This document shows, one piece after another, positions 18,446-27,505 of a DNA stretch of 64,000 nt (within the stretch, counting starts at the first letter, position 1; every line of letters starts with the position of its first letter). The notes beneath the pieces were generated by a model. That model did no database searches. It worked only from the letters and a program-made list of their open reading frames with translations, and was not told the origin of the DNA. The DNA is from Rhodophyticola sp017644125 (GTDB lineage Bacteria; Pseudomonadota; Alphaproteobacteria; Rhodobacterales; Rhodobacteraceae): NCBI RefSeq assembly GCF_042140125.1, contig NZ_CP159473.1. One strand, 5' to 3'. The translations under genes and the position numbers were made by a program.

Positions 18446-18949
18446 TCAGACCCCGGCGCCGGCGCCCGCGGCGATGACGCTGACCGCGCGGCGGTTCTGG
18501 CGATAGCAGCTTTCGTCGGAGCAGATTTCGATCGGACGCTCCTTGCCGTAGCTGATCGTCCGGAGCCGGTTGGCCGCAACGCCGCGGCTGATCAGGTATT
18601 CCTCCACCGCGCTGGCCCGGCGGGCGCCGAGGGCGAGGTTGTATTCACGGGTGCCCTGTTCATCCGCGTGGCCTTCGATCAGGACGGTGTATTCGGTGTT
18701 TGTCAGCAACCACTGGGCCTGCCCGTCAAGGGTTGCCCGGGCGTCGGGCGCGAGGGTGGACTGATCGACGGCGAACAGAACGCGGTCGCCCACGGTCTGG
18801 TTGAAATAGGCCGGCGATGTCGGATCGAACGCCCCCCCCTGCCCCGCGCCGTTCAACGCGCCGGCAGTGTTGCCGCCAAGCCCGCCCTGGGCGCAGGCCG
18901 AGAGGCCAAGGACCGCAACCAGAAGGGCGGATTTCATCAGGATATTCAT
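18446..18949 (-). CDS. pal: peptidoglycan-associated lipoprotein Pal
   Basis: 167-aa outer-membrane lipoprotein that binds peptidoglycan through its OmpA-like domain. Signal peptide with lipobox LSAC, then a short glycine-rich linker and the OmpA C-domain (about 60-165) with IEGHADEQGTREYNLALGARRA and the ISYGKERP segment. The ATG at 18949 is placed nine bases after GAGGA; an in-frame ATG three codons upstream sits too close to that site. tolB is not upstream, which is unusual: pal is separated from other genes by about 300 bases. Confidence 0.96.
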   Translation of the reverse strand: MNILMKSALLVAVLGLSACAQGGLGGNTAGALNGAGQGGAFDPTSPAYFNQTVGDRVLFAVDQSTLAPDARATLDGQAQWLLTNTEYTVLIEGHADEQGTREYNLALGARRASAVEEYLISRGVAANRLRTISYGKERPIEICSDESCYRQNRRAVSVIAAGAGAGV

Positions 18950-19248
18950 GGTGCTCATTCCTCGGTTCAGGGTGTGTTTTGCCGCGCAGCGTAACATGGG
19001 TGCGGGTTCATGCAAATCACAAGGGGGCCAGATCGGGAATCAGCAAGGATTTCCGCGCCGACCGGGCACCCGCCGGATCCGGGCGGGAGGGTGGCACGCG
19101 CCGGAGGGCAGCGCCGGCACACGTGCGGTCAAGGCGGCAGGCGCGGCGCGGAATGGCCACGTGGCGAGATACCGAAAGCACCGTCCCGGAGACGGCGGAT
19201 GTCACGATGGCTGTTTTGCCCCGGCTTTGGCGGATATCAGCCTGAAAC

Positions 19249-19446
19249 CTAGGCGTATTCGGGAAAGCCCAACCGCTGAAGCGCAGCCTGAGCGGCATTG
19301 CGGACCGCCTCGTCGGCGGACATCAACTGCTCGTTCAACTGCCGCATGATCACACTCAAGGTCTTGGAACTGGTGTGCTTGTTGATGAATTCGGCAACAT
19401 GATCACTGGACAGTTTGAGAATGTCCTCAGTGCTTGGCACATGCAT
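19249..19446 (-). CDS. 65-aa conserved-looking hypothetical protein
   Basis: Small soluble protein, mainly helical (SSDHVAEFINKH, KTLSVIMRQLNEQLMS, AVRNAAQAALQRLG), without signal peptide or membrane helix. The ATG has GGAG six bases upstream. Base composition is somewhat lower in GC than its neighbours, and codon use looks genuine. It lies between pal and a binding-protein gene with gaps on both sides, so it is probably monocistronic. No family recognised. Confidence 0.7.
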   Translation of the reverse strand: MHVPSTEDILKLSSDHVAEFINKHTSSKTLSVIMRQLNEQLMSADEAVRNAAQAALQRLGFPEYA

Positions 19447-19641
19447 CGCGCAACTCCGTTGTTGTCATGTAAGGCCGTTTCCCCGCCGGGAAGGTTAATG
19501 CACCCCTTCGATTCGGGCGACTCCAAAGTAACAGCTTTGCGACGCCACGCCGCAGCGCAGCATCGGGCGGCGCGATCCGCGCTTGCAAGCCAAACCCATT
19601 GCCCAATACCATCGCCGCGAAACATCTCAAGGGAGAGACGC

Positions 19642-21114
19642 ATGTTCCACCGTTTCAAGATGACCGGCGCAATCCTTGCCCTTACGGCAAGCGGCGCGTT
19701 GGCGCAGCAGACCGACATCACCATCGGGATGCAGCTGGAACCGCCCAACCTGGACCCGACGGGCGGCGCCGCCGCCGCCATCGACGAGGTGGTTTACGCC
19801 AATGTCTTCGAGGGGCTGACGCGCTTTGCCTCCGATGGGTCGGTGGTGCCGGGGCTGGCCGAGACATGGGAGATTTCCGAAGACGGGCTGACCTATACGT
19901 TTTCGCTGCGTGACGGGGTGATGTTCCATGACGGCAGCAGCTTCACCGCCGAGGATGTCGTCTTCTCCCTCGATCGCGCCCGGGCCGAGGACACCACGAA
20001 TGCGCAGGCCGCGCTGTTCGCGGGGATCGAGAGCGTCGAGGCGGTTGACGACACCACCGTGGTGCTGCGTCTGAGCGCGCCGAACGGGGCGCTGCTGTTC
20101 AACCTGGCCTGGGGCGATGCGGTGATCGTCGCCCCCGAAAGTGCCGAGACGAATGCCACCAATCCGGTCGGCACCGGCCCCTTCGTCTTTGCCGACTGGG
20201 TGCAGGGCGACCGGGTGGAGCTGACCCGCAACCCCGATTACTGGGGCGAGGCGCCGGCGCTGGAGGCCGCGACCTTCCGCTTCATTTCCGACCCGAACGC
20301 CGCCTTTGCCGCGCTGATGGCCGGGGATGTGGATGCCTTCCCGGTCTTTCCCGCGCCCGAAACGCTTGGCCAGTTCGAAGCCGATCCCCGGTTCTCCGTC
20401 ATCGTCGGCTCGACCGAGGGGGAAACCATTCTGGCGATGAACAACCAGTCCGCGCCGCTGGACGATATCCGCGTGCGTCAGGCGATTTCCCATGCGATCA
20501 ACCGGCAGGACATCATCGACGGTGCGATGTTCGGCTATGGCACGCCCATCGGCACCCATTTCGCCCCGCATCACCCGGATTACGTCGATCTGACCGGGCA
20601 ATCCGCCTTCGACCCCGAGACCGCCCGCGCGCTGCTGGCGGAGGCCGGTGTCTCCGATCTGACCCTTCGTCTGGCGCTGCCGCCCCCATCCTATGCGCGC
20701 CGGGGCGGGGAGATCATCGCGGCCCAGCTTCGCGAGGTGGGGATCGAGACCGAGATCAGCAATCTGGAATGGGCGCAATGGCTGGAACAGGTGTTCCGGG
20801 GCAAGGATTTCGATCTGACCATCGTCAGCCATACCGAACCCATGGATATCGGGATCTATGCCCGGCCGGAATACTACTTCCAGTATGACAATCCGGGGTT
20901 TCAGGATCTGATGAACACGCTGACGCTGACCGCCGATCCGGCGGAACGCTCGGCGCTGCTGCGCTCGGCTCAGGAGGTGATCGCCGACGATTACGTCAAC
21001 GGCTATCTGTTCCAGCTTGCGAAAACCGGCGTGGCCAACGCCAATATCGAAGGTCTGTGGGAAAACTCCCCGACACAGGCCAATAATCTGAGCGGCGTCC
21101 GCTGGACGCAGTAG
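19642..21114 (+). CDS. ABC transporter substrate-binding protein, peptide/nickel family 5
   Basis: 490-aa periplasmic binding protein (SBP_bac_5, DppA/OppA type). A signal peptide ends at ALAQ (about residue 21); ATG at 19642 follows a GGGAGAGA site. The fold features DEVVYANVFEGLTRF, the VFSLDRA segment, NPVGTGPF and NPDYWGE are classical. The ligand is likely a short peptide or similar. No permease genes are adjacent and a terminator follows directly, so it is an orphan; a matching transporter operon lacking a binding protein begins at 26564. Confidence 0.93.
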   Translation: MFHRFKMTGAILALTASGALAQQTDITIGMQLEPPNLDPTGGAAAAIDEVVYANVFEGLTRFASDGSVVPGLAETWEISEDGLTYTFSLRDGVMFHDGSSFTAEDVVFSLDRARAEDTTNAQAALFAGIESVEAVDDTTVVLRLSAPNGALLFNLAWGDAVIVAPESAETNATNPVGTGPFVFADWVQGDRVELTRNPDYWGEAPALEAATFRFISDPNAAFAALMAGDVDAFPVFPAPETLGQFEADPRFSVIVGSTEGETILAMNNQSAPLDDIRVRQAISHAINRQDIIDGAMFGYGTPIGTHFAPHHPDYVDLTGQSAFDPETARALLAEAGVSDLTLRLALPPPSYARRGGEIIAAQLREVGIETEISNLEWAQWLEQVFRGKDFDLTIVSHTEPMDIGIYARPEYYFQYDNPGFQDLMNTLTLTADPAERSALLRSAQEVIADDYVNGYLFQLAKTGVANANIEGLWENSPTQANNLSGVRWTQ

Positions 21115-21134
21115 GCCCCGCGCGACACAATCGC

Positions 21135-21170
21135 AAAAACGCCCCGGGTGCCATCGCCCGGGGCGTTTTT
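21135..21170 (+). terminator. intrinsic terminator after the binding-protein gene
   Basis: Perfect 14-base stem (21135-21148 with 21157-21170) around an 8-base loop, ending in TTTTT, 20 bases after the stop codon. A symmetric A-run means it may also stop minus-strand transcription of the next gene. Confidence 0.92.
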
Positions 21171-21229
21171 CATGCCTGCCACATCGGTGCCCCGGGGGCC
21201 TGCGCGGGGCGCGGCCGGAGAGAGACGGC

Positions 21230-21709
21230 CTAGAAAGTGACCGTGCCCTGTTCCCCGGCATCGGGTTTCTGATCGGTCAGGTTGGCTTTGGCGATTTCGT
21301 AGAGGAACTTCACGCCGCTGGTGGGTGTCACCGAGATTTCGGCGCTGTCCGGCGTGAATTGCAGCAGGCAGACATCCGGATCGTGCTGCCCGCCCTCGAA
21401 CCAGGCATCGGCGACGAAGCTCCAGACCTCATCCAGCGCCTCGCGGTCGGTGGAGCGGCTCAACCGGCCCTCCACATCCGCGTAGAGACCCGTTTTCGCG
21501 TCGGCCACGACGAATTGCGCGGGCTGCGCACCGGCTTCGACGGATTTGGCGAGATCGGTGCCCTTGGCGGTGATGAACCAGATATGCCCGGGCATGTCGT
21601 CGTCGACCTGCGGCGACATGGCGACCAGACGGCCCTGCCCCCTGACCCCCAACATCCCGGCCCGGACATCTTCCATACGGCTCCAGAATTCGTGCTTCAG
21701 ATCGCTCAT
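21230..21709 (-). CDS. pyridoxamine 5'-phosphate oxidase-like FMN-binding stress protein
   Basis: 159-aa split-barrel flavin-binding protein of the general stress protein 26 type. The N-terminal helix (MSDLKHEFWSRMED), strand pairs (GRLVAMSPQ, HIWFITAKGT) and the late WFEGGQHDPDVCLLQ segment are typical. Such proteins bind FMN or related cofactors; a reaction cannot be assigned. It is one of two minus-strand genes ahead of the terminator at 21135-21170; the next upstream gene encodes a PRC-barrel-like protein 119 bases away. Confidence 0.8.
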   Translation of the reverse strand: MSDLKHEFWSRMEDVRAGMLGVRGQGRLVAMSPQVDDDMPGHIWFITAKGTDLAKSVEAGAQPAQFVVADAKTGLYADVEGRLSRSTDREALDEVWSFVADAWFEGGQHDPDVCLLQFTPDSAEISVTPTSGVKFLYEIAKANLTDQKPDAGEQGTVTF

Positions 21710-21828
21710 TGCTTGTGTCCTGTCCTGAGGATTGTGTCACCTCTCAACCAGAACGAGCCGCATTTGTTCCCCGCCCGGCAGTTGCGCCGAACGGAAAAAC
21801 GGGGAGCCGCGGCAGTTTCCGGGGCGGC

Positions 21829-22479
21829 TCAGCCCAGCCCGTAATACCCCAGAACCTTGTTGTACCATTTGCCTTCGATCCGGTCGCCGATCTCATGCAG
21901 TTCCGGGCTGCTGTCGACGGTGCTTTCCGGGCAGCTCAGCGTGATCCGGGGTGTCGACCAGTCGATATCGGCGACCATGCCCACCGGGATCACCCGCTGA
22001 TGTTCCATATCCGTGGGGCCCACATGGATCACCAGCATGGCGATATGCCAGCCGTCGGTTTCGACGATCACATCCATCAGGCTGCCGGCCAGCTTGTCGC
22101 TGCCCATCACGTCGGCATCCAGCAATCTGCCCACCCGGTGCAGATCGGCGCTGCTGCTGGCAGCGGCCAGTTCGCATTCGGCCTGGCTCAGCATCTCGGG
22201 CTCGACCTCGGCATCCTCGGGCGCGCGGGCCGCCACGACCTCGCCGGCTTCCACATCGGCGGCGGCAACCGTCACCGGCCAGACGCTCTCGGCCACATCC
22301 GGCTGCCCGAAAACCGCGATCCGCATCGCGCATTTCTGCCGCTCGAACCAGCTGCCGATATCGACGACCACATGGGTGACCCTGTGATCTTCGCCCACGA
22401 ACAGATCGGTGACGGTGTGGCGGCTGTCATCCGACGCGACCGCATCGAGCGATTTCAAGTCTTTCAGTCTGATCAGCAT
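21829..22479 (-). CDS. PRC-barrel-like domain protein
   Basis: 216-aa cytosolic protein with two PRC-barrel-like modules: residues about 1-70 (DDSRHTVTDLFVGEDHRVTHVVVDIG) and about 115-190 (LLDADVMGSDKLAGSLMDVIVETDGWHI). PRC barrels are small beta domains in photosynthetic reaction centre H and in RimM; stand-alone double versions in Rhodobacterales are of unknown function. The C-terminal tail (KWYNKVLGYYGLG) is distinctive. The region encoding it ends close to the next gene with no strong terminator. Confidence 0.7.
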   Translation of the reverse strand: MLIRLKDLKSLDAVASDDSRHTVTDLFVGEDHRVTHVVVDIGSWFERQKCAMRIAVFGQPDVAESVWPVTVAAADVEAGEVVAARAPEDAEVEPEMLSQAECELAAASSSADLHRVGRLLDADVMGSDKLAGSLMDVIVETDGWHIAMLVIHVGPTDMEHQRVIPVGMVADIDWSTPRITLSCPESTVDSSPELHEIGDRIEGKWYNKVLGYYGLG

Positions 22480-22539
22480 GGTGTTTCCTATCTGCCCTGT
22501 TCACGAACAGGTGTAGCCGCTCCACCAAGGCAACAAAAG

Positions 22540-22570
22540 GCCCCCCGCCACGGGATGCAGCGGGGGGCCG
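22540..22570 (-). terminator. intrinsic terminator of the phytase-like gene
   Basis: 10-base GC stem (22540-22549 with 22561-22570), 11-base loop, then on the minus strand a TTTT run. It is 19 bases downstream of the phytase-like stop codon. Confidence 0.85.
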
Positions 22571-22588
22571 GTCGTCATCGGAAATGGC

Positions 22589-24739
22589 TTACATCTCGCC
22601 GTCGATGGCAAAGAACATCGTTTCGCCGGAATGGTCATCGACCCCGTCATTGTCGGTGGACACCCACATGGTTCCGTCCGCCATGATCGCCAGCCCCTCG
22701 ACCTTGTCGAGCACGAAGCCGCCTGTGGAGGTCAGATACGGAATGAGATCGACCACGGGTTCCGGCGTCACCACCGGCAGATCGCCGCCCAGCGCCGCGG
22801 GCTGCATCTGGGCCAGCGGAATGCGCGTGATCCGCTTGGTCACCGCCGCCGCGCCGATCTGGTTGTCACGCTCGATGACATAGACATGCTCTCCATGGGC
22901 CGCGATCTCGCTGAGACCGACCCAGCCGGTCGCGGGCTCGGTCAACGGATAGAGAACCGCGCCCCATTCCTCGGTTTCGAGATTGTAGGACACCAGCTTG
23001 GTGTGGTTTTCCGGGTCATCGGCCCAGGGCCGCTGCACCGCCATCCACAGGCTGTCGCCGACCCGGGTGATGCCTTCGAACCCAAACCGGCGTTCCACCG
23101 CCTGCAACGCGGCGGGCAGCGGCACATAATCCGCGATCTCGCCATCAGCCCCCACATGGTAGAGCGCATGGGGCACAAGCAGGTCGGTCCGGCCTTCCGA
23201 GGCGATCCAGAAGCCGCCGTCGCCGTCCAGCGCGATGCCTTCCATGTCCAGCAACTGCGCCGGCTGGCCGGCCCGGGTCACCCGGATCGCATCGACGATC
23301 TGCGCCGGGCGTTCCGATGGGTCGATCACGAAGATCGTCGGCTGCATGGCGTAAAAGCTGTCATTGACCGCGTAGATCAGGCCATCGTCGCCCGCGACCT
23401 GCCCGGAAATCGCACCCCATCCGGTCAGCTCCGCCATGTTGGCGGAACTCAGATGCGGGTAGCTGGCCGGAGCGTCCTGATATTCGAACAGCATCACATG
23501 GGCCCGCGCGGCCCCGTCTTCGAGACCGTCCACTTCGTTCGCGGACACAAGCAGGTTGCGTTCAGGGATGGTGACGTACCCCTCCGGCCCGATGCCGGAC
23601 GGCAGAAGCTGCGTCAGGACCGGATTGGCGGGGTCGCTCACATCGTAGACGCCCACGATGGAGGCGCGTTCGGCCCCCACAAAGACCATGGGCGTGCCGC
23701 CGAATTTGGCAAAGGTCACGCTCTCGGGCTCCACGCCCTTGTTGCCCGAGCGGCGCTCGGGGTAGTGGCCGATCTGGATGATCGCCTCTTCGAAGGAGGT
23801 GCCGCTTTCGTAGATCACATCGCCGGTCTGGCTGAAGATCGTCCACCCGCGGGATCCGCCATCCATGTCGCCCTCGTTGGCGGTGGCGAAATGGGTGTCG
23901 TCGATCCATGCGACCGCATCGGGCTCGCGGACCCGCCCCGGCTGGCGCCCGTCATGGACGAAAGCGCCTTCCTCTTCCACGTCGATCCCTTCCAGATCGA
24001 CGGCCCCGGCGGAGAAATGGCTCAGCACCGCGCCCGTGCGGTCCAGCACCACCATATGGTTGTTTTCCTGAAGCGTGACGACCACCTCGCCCTCGCCATT
24101 GATCGAGACGTATTCCGGCTCCGGATCCTCGGGGGCGACCTCGGCCAGGCCGGTGATATCGGCCACGCGGAGCGTGTCGCAGGCGATCAGACCGTCGGGC
24201 GTGAGATCCACCATCACGACCGACCCGGCCGGCATCTGGCCCACGCGGCCATCGCCCAGATCCTCGTCCCGCTCGTTTTCGATCGCCACGGCAAGGAAGG
24301 ACGCATCCGGCGCAATCGCCACGGAATCGGGCTGCCCCGGCAGGTCGCAGCGGCCAAGCTCGCGCCGGTCGGTGACGTCGATCTCGACGAGATAGCCCGA
24401 TGGCTCGGTATAGCTTTCAGAGGTGTTCACACCGGCCAGCGCGTAATTGCCCACCACCGCGACGGAGGTCGGCTCGCCGTCCAGTTCGACGATCCCGGCG
24501 GGCATCGGCGCGGCGGGATCGGTGATGTCGATGAACCCCAGCGCTTCCAGCGGGCTATCGGTATAGACCAGCGTCATCCCGTCGCCGGTTGCCGCGATGA
24601 TCTCGGCGGAAGTTTCCGCGGCCTCAGGGCTGTTTTCGGAAACCGCGAACGAGGCGATACGGTTGAAATTCATGTCCGCCAATGCGGGCCCCGCCATCAG
24701 CGCGAGCGCCGATGTCAGGGTCAGAAAACGCGTGGTCAT
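22589..24739 (-). CDS. secreted esterase-like/phytase-like beta-propeller protein
   Basis: 716-aa exported protein: signal peptide with AxA-type end (PALAD, residues 18-22), then a propeller-like N-terminal half resembling choice-of-anchor proteins (VYTDSPLEALGFIDI, VGVYDVSDPANP) and a C-terminal half of the esterase-like activity of phytase family (LLDMEGIALDGDGGFWIASEG, VEGLAIMADGTMWVSTDNDG). Acidic residues at the DNDGVDD end suggest calcium binding. A role in organic phosphate use is plausible but unproven. A repeat resembling a Pho box is present upstream, and a terminator follows. Confidence 0.85.
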   Translation of the reverse strand: MTTRFLTLTSALALMAGPALADMNFNRIASFAVSENSPEAAETSAEIIAATGDGMTLVYTDSPLEALGFIDITDPAAPMPAGIVELDGEPTSVAVVGNYALAGVNTSESYTEPSGYLVEIDVTDRRELGRCDLPGQPDSVAIAPDASFLAVAIENERDEDLGDGRVGQMPAGSVVMVDLTPDGLIACDTLRVADITGLAEVAPEDPEPEYVSINGEGEVVVTLQENNHMVVLDRTGAVLSHFSAGAVDLEGIDVEEEGAFVHDGRQPGRVREPDAVAWIDDTHFATANEGDMDGGSRGWTIFSQTGDVIYESGTSFEEAIIQIGHYPERRSGNKGVEPESVTFAKFGGTPMVFVGAERASIVGVYDVSDPANPVLTQLLPSGIGPEGYVTIPERNLLVSANEVDGLEDGAARAHVMLFEYQDAPASYPHLSSANMAELTGWGAISGQVAGDDGLIYAVNDSFYAMQPTIFVIDPSERPAQIVDAIRVTRAGQPAQLLDMEGIALDGDGGFWIASEGRTDLLVPHALYHVGADGEIADYVPLPAALQAVERRFGFEGITRVGDSLWMAVQRPWADDPENHTKLVSYNLETEEWGAVLYPLTEPATGWVGLSEIAAHGEHVYVIERDNQIGAAAVTKRITRIPLAQMQPAALGGDLPVVTPEPVVDLIPYLTSTGGFVLDKVEGLAIMADGTMWVSTDNDGVDDHSGETMFFAIDGEM

Positions 24740-24786
24740 GCAGAAGGCTCCCCAAGTTGCTGTACGGCCCCTCCTCGCGCGGTCGC

Positions 24787-24804
24787 GTGACCCTGACGTA
24801 ACGG
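24787..24804 (-). promoter_or_regulatory. Pho-box-like direct repeat upstream of phytase-like gene
   Basis: Minus strand reads CCGTTAC-N4-GGGTCAC, a 7-4-7 arrangement like the PhoB box (consensus CTGTCAT-N4-CTGTCAT) but with several mismatches per half. It is 47 bases upstream of the start codon. Supported mainly by a similar element before phoX. Confidence 0.3.
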
Positions 24805-24845
24805 GAATGTATCGGTTTCATGAAATGCCGCGCCCGGCCGGCCCG

Positions 24846-26048
24846 TCAGACCACGTTATGCGCCGGACCGTAGGGGAAGGCGGTGATGTTCTCGGCGCCC
24901 TCCTCCGTGATGATCAGGATGTCGTGTTCACGATACCCGCCCGCGCCCGGCTGCCCCTCGGGGATGGTCAGCATCGGCTCCATGGAGATCACCATGCCCG
25001 GTTCAAGGCGCGTGTCGATATCCTCCCGCAGTTCGAGCCCCGCCTCCCTTCCGTAGTAATGCGACAGCACGCCGAAGGAATGGCCGTAGCCGAAACTCCG
25101 GTATTGAAGCAGACCGCGCCCGGACAGGAAGTCGTTGATCTCGAGGGTGATCTCAGAACAGCGGATGCCGGGCCGCATCAGGGACATGCCTAGCTCATGG
25201 GCCTCCACATTCGCCTCCCATATCGCGCGGGAGGCGTCATCCACCTCGCCGATGAACAACGTGCGTTCCAGTGCGGTGTAGTAGCCCGAGATCATCGGAA
25301 AGGCGTTGAGGCTCAGGATATCGCCACGCTGCACCCTGCGCCCCGTCACCGGGTTATGCGCCCCGTCGGTGTTGAGGCCGGACTGAAACCAGACCCATGT
25401 GTCGCGGTATTCGGCATCGGGAAACCGGTGGGCGATTTCCAGCTCCATCGCGTTGCGCCCGGCCATCGCCACCTCGATTTCGCGGACGCCCTCCCGGATG
25501 GCCGTCTTCATGGCCCACCCGCCGATATCCGCAACCGCGGCGCCGGCGCGGATCAGATCGCGTTCGGCTGCCGATTTCACCATCCGCTGGCGCATCGTCA
25601 TCGGCGCAAGATCGACCGTATCGCGGGGCGCCGCCGCATCGAAAAACGCCTGCCGCGCGGCAAGGGTCATGTGATCGCCCTCATAGCCGGCGACGCGGGC
25701 CGTTCCGGTGACCGACAGCACCGCGCGCCAGAAATTGCCGCGCTGCCAGTCGGTATAGGTCAGCGCATCGCAGGCGCAGCGCCGCCACGGCTGGCCCCCG
25801 TCAATTCCGGCGGCGATCACCACCGCCTGGTCGGCGGTCACCACAAGGCCGTAGGGCCGCCCGAAGGCGCAGTAGAGAAAGCCCGAGTAATAGGCGATAT
25901 TGTGCATCGAGGTCAGCACCGCCACCTCGACACCGTGGGCATCCATGATCGTGCGCAGGCCCATCAGGCGGGTATCGTACTCCGCCTGCGAAAATGGCAG
26001 CGGTGCCTTTTCGCCGTTGTGAAAGCTGAAGAATTCCGGGCGCTCCAT
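24846..26048 (-). CDS. creatinase (creatine amidinohydrolase)
   Basis: 400-aa M24 pita-bread enzyme closely resembling Pseudomonas creatinase, which hydrolyses creatine to sarcosine and urea. Conserved landmarks match along the whole length: HNIAYYSGFLYCAFGRPY, GIDGGQPWRR, SGLNTDGAHNPVT with the catalytic histidine (His231), ALERTLF (Glu261), YGHSFG and SMEPM (Glu357). The metal ligands of aminopeptidase P are absent, as in creatinase. Sarcosine oxidase, creatininase and urease genes are not in the window. A 101-aa membrane protein gene lies upstream on the same strand. Confidence 0.9.
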   Translation of the reverse strand: MERPEFFSFHNGEKAPLPFSQAEYDTRLMGLRTIMDAHGVEVAVLTSMHNIAYYSGFLYCAFGRPYGLVVTADQAVVIAAGIDGGQPWRRCACDALTYTDWQRGNFWRAVLSVTGTARVAGYEGDHMTLAARQAFFDAAAPRDTVDLAPMTMRQRMVKSAAERDLIRAGAAVADIGGWAMKTAIREGVREIEVAMAGRNAMELEIAHRFPDAEYRDTWVWFQSGLNTDGAHNPVTGRRVQRGDILSLNAFPMISGYYTALERTLFIGEVDDASRAIWEANVEAHELGMSLMRPGIRCSEITLEINDFLSGRGLLQYRSFGYGHSFGVLSHYYGREAGLELREDIDTRLEPGMVISMEPMLTIPEGQPGAGGYREHDILIITEEGAENITAFPYGPAHNVV

Positions 26049-26163
26049 GGCGGACCCTCCTGTTCAGAAGGCCCCGGCGTTCAGGGCGAAAGCTTGGCCC
26101 GCTGAGAGCGCGGCCGGACGACGCCATCGTCCCATCGCGCAAACCTGCCGCAACCCCGCCCGG

Positions 26164-26469
26164 TCAGGCAAGGCCAAAAAGCGCCTGCAGCGCCAGAAGG
26201 ATCGACCCGAAAGCGGTGGCCAGCGCGACATTGCCGAACAGCATCGTGCAGGCGAGATTGGCCAGCATCACCACCCCGAACACCCAGCGCCACTCCGGCG
26301 AGGTGCGGATCTGCCCGACATTCAGGATCAGGATCAGCATCGCCGCGATATAGACCGAGATGACGGAGACCGCGGGCTCGGGATCCAGCCAGGCCAGGAA
26401 AAGCGCGATACCCCAGGGCAAGGCCACGTTGATCAGCGCAAACCGCGCCCATACAGGCAATCCCGTCAT
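26164..26469 (-). CDS. 101-aa small membrane protein
   Basis: Predicted inner-membrane protein with three hydrophobic segments (about 12-28, 33-50 and 65-97). ATG at 26469 has AAAGGAG eight bases upstream; longer in-frame extensions have no such support. The family is not recognised. It lies 115 bases ahead of creatinase on the same strand and is divergent from the ABC transporter operon across 94 bases, so it may be co-expressed with creatinase. Confidence 0.75.
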   Translation of the reverse strand: MTGLPVWARFALINVALPWGIALFLAWLDPEPAVSVISVYIAAMLILILNVGQIRTSPEWRWVFGVVMLANLACTMLFGNVALATAFGSILLALQALFGLA

Positions 26470-26563
26470 TGTCCCGCTCCTTTGCGCCCACTCCGCCGCA
26501 GAACGGCCCGGGCTGTCAACTCTGCTCTGGTCCCGTCCCCGCGCGCCGTCTAACCTCCGGGAT

Positions 26564-27505
26564 ATGCTGCGGTATCTTCTCAACCGTCTGATTTCGCTCT
26601 GCCTCAGTCTGGTTGCCGCCAGTCTGGTGATCTTTCTGGTGATCGAGGTGATCCCCGGAGATCCGGCCGCGTTCATGCTGGGCCTGAACGCGACCGAGGC
26701 GAATGTGGCGGCCCTGCGCGAGGAGCTGGGGCTTGGCGGCACCCTGCCCGAACGGTACTGGGCCTGGGTCTCGGGCATGCTAACCGGCGATTTCGGCACC
26801 TCCTACACCTATCGCGTGCCGGTGGCCGACCTGATCCTCGACCGGCTCTGGGTCTCCTTGCCGCTTGCGGGCTATGCGCTGGCGCTGTCGACGGCCATCG
26901 CCTTTCCGGTGGGGCTGATCGCGGCGTCGCGGCGCGGGACGGCCACCGATTACGGCATCATGGGCGGCACCCAGCTTGGCATCGCGGTGCCGAACTTCTG
27001 GTTCGCGATGCTGCTGGTGCTGGTCTTTGCGGTCAACCTGCAATGGTTTTCGGCGGGCGGCTTTCCCGGCTGGGCCGATCCGATGGCGGCGATCAAGGCG
27101 CTGACGCTGCCGGCGATCGCGCTGGCGCTGCCGCAGGCCTCGATCCTGGCGCGGGTCATGCGCTCGGCTCTTCTGGACACGCTCGGGCAGGATTACATCC
27201 GCACCGCGCGCGCCAAGGGTCTGAGCCGGCGGCAGGCCGTCATCCGCCATGCGCTGCGCAATGCGCTGATCCCGGTGCTCACCATCATCGGGCTGCAATT
27301 CTCCTTTCTGCTGGCCGGGGCGATCATCATCGAAAACGTCTTCTTCCTGCCCGGTCTCGGCCGGCTGATCTTTCAGGGGATCACCCAGCGGGATCTGGTC
27401 GTGGTGGAGAGCGTGACCATGCTGCTGGTCTTTGCCGTCATTCTGGTGACCTTTCTGGTGGATATCGCCTATGCCGCCGCCGACCCGAGGCTGCGCCGGA
27501 AATGA
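26564..27505 (+). CDS. ABC transporter permease, dipeptide DppB type
   Basis: 313-aa integral membrane permease of the DppB/OppB family. The start MLRYLLNRLISL is the family N-terminus; the frame is open further upstream but that is non-coding. Six hydrophobic helices and the EAA-like loop (RTARAKGLSRRQAVIRHALRN) identify it. It begins a five- to six-gene chain in which nearly all junctions are ATGA overlaps. With the DppC-type partner and the fused ATPase it forms an importer; its binding protein is not encoded here. Confidence 0.93.
   Translation: MLRYLLNRLISLCLSLVAASLVIFLVIEVIPGDPAAFMLGLNATEANVAALREELGLGGTLPERYWAWVSGMLTGDFGTSYTYRVPVADLILDRLWVSLPLAGYALALSTAIAFPVGLIAASRRGTATDYGIMGGTQLGIAVPNFWFAMLLVLVFAVNLQWFSAGGFPGWADPMAAIKALTLPAIALALPQASILARVMRSALLDTLGQDYIRTARAKGLSRRQAVIRHALRNALIPVLTIIGLQFSFLLAGAIIIENVFFLPGLGRLIFQGITQRDLVVVESVTMLLVFAVILVTFLVDIAYAAADPRLRRK

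Noticed and set aside
21149..21156. Loop of the terminator at 21135 as a regulatory element
   Set aside because: Ordinary terminator loop with no additional pairing.
23865..24071. Plus-strand small frames inside the phytase-like gene
   Set aside because: Shadows of the minus-strand coding frame without ribosome-binding sites.
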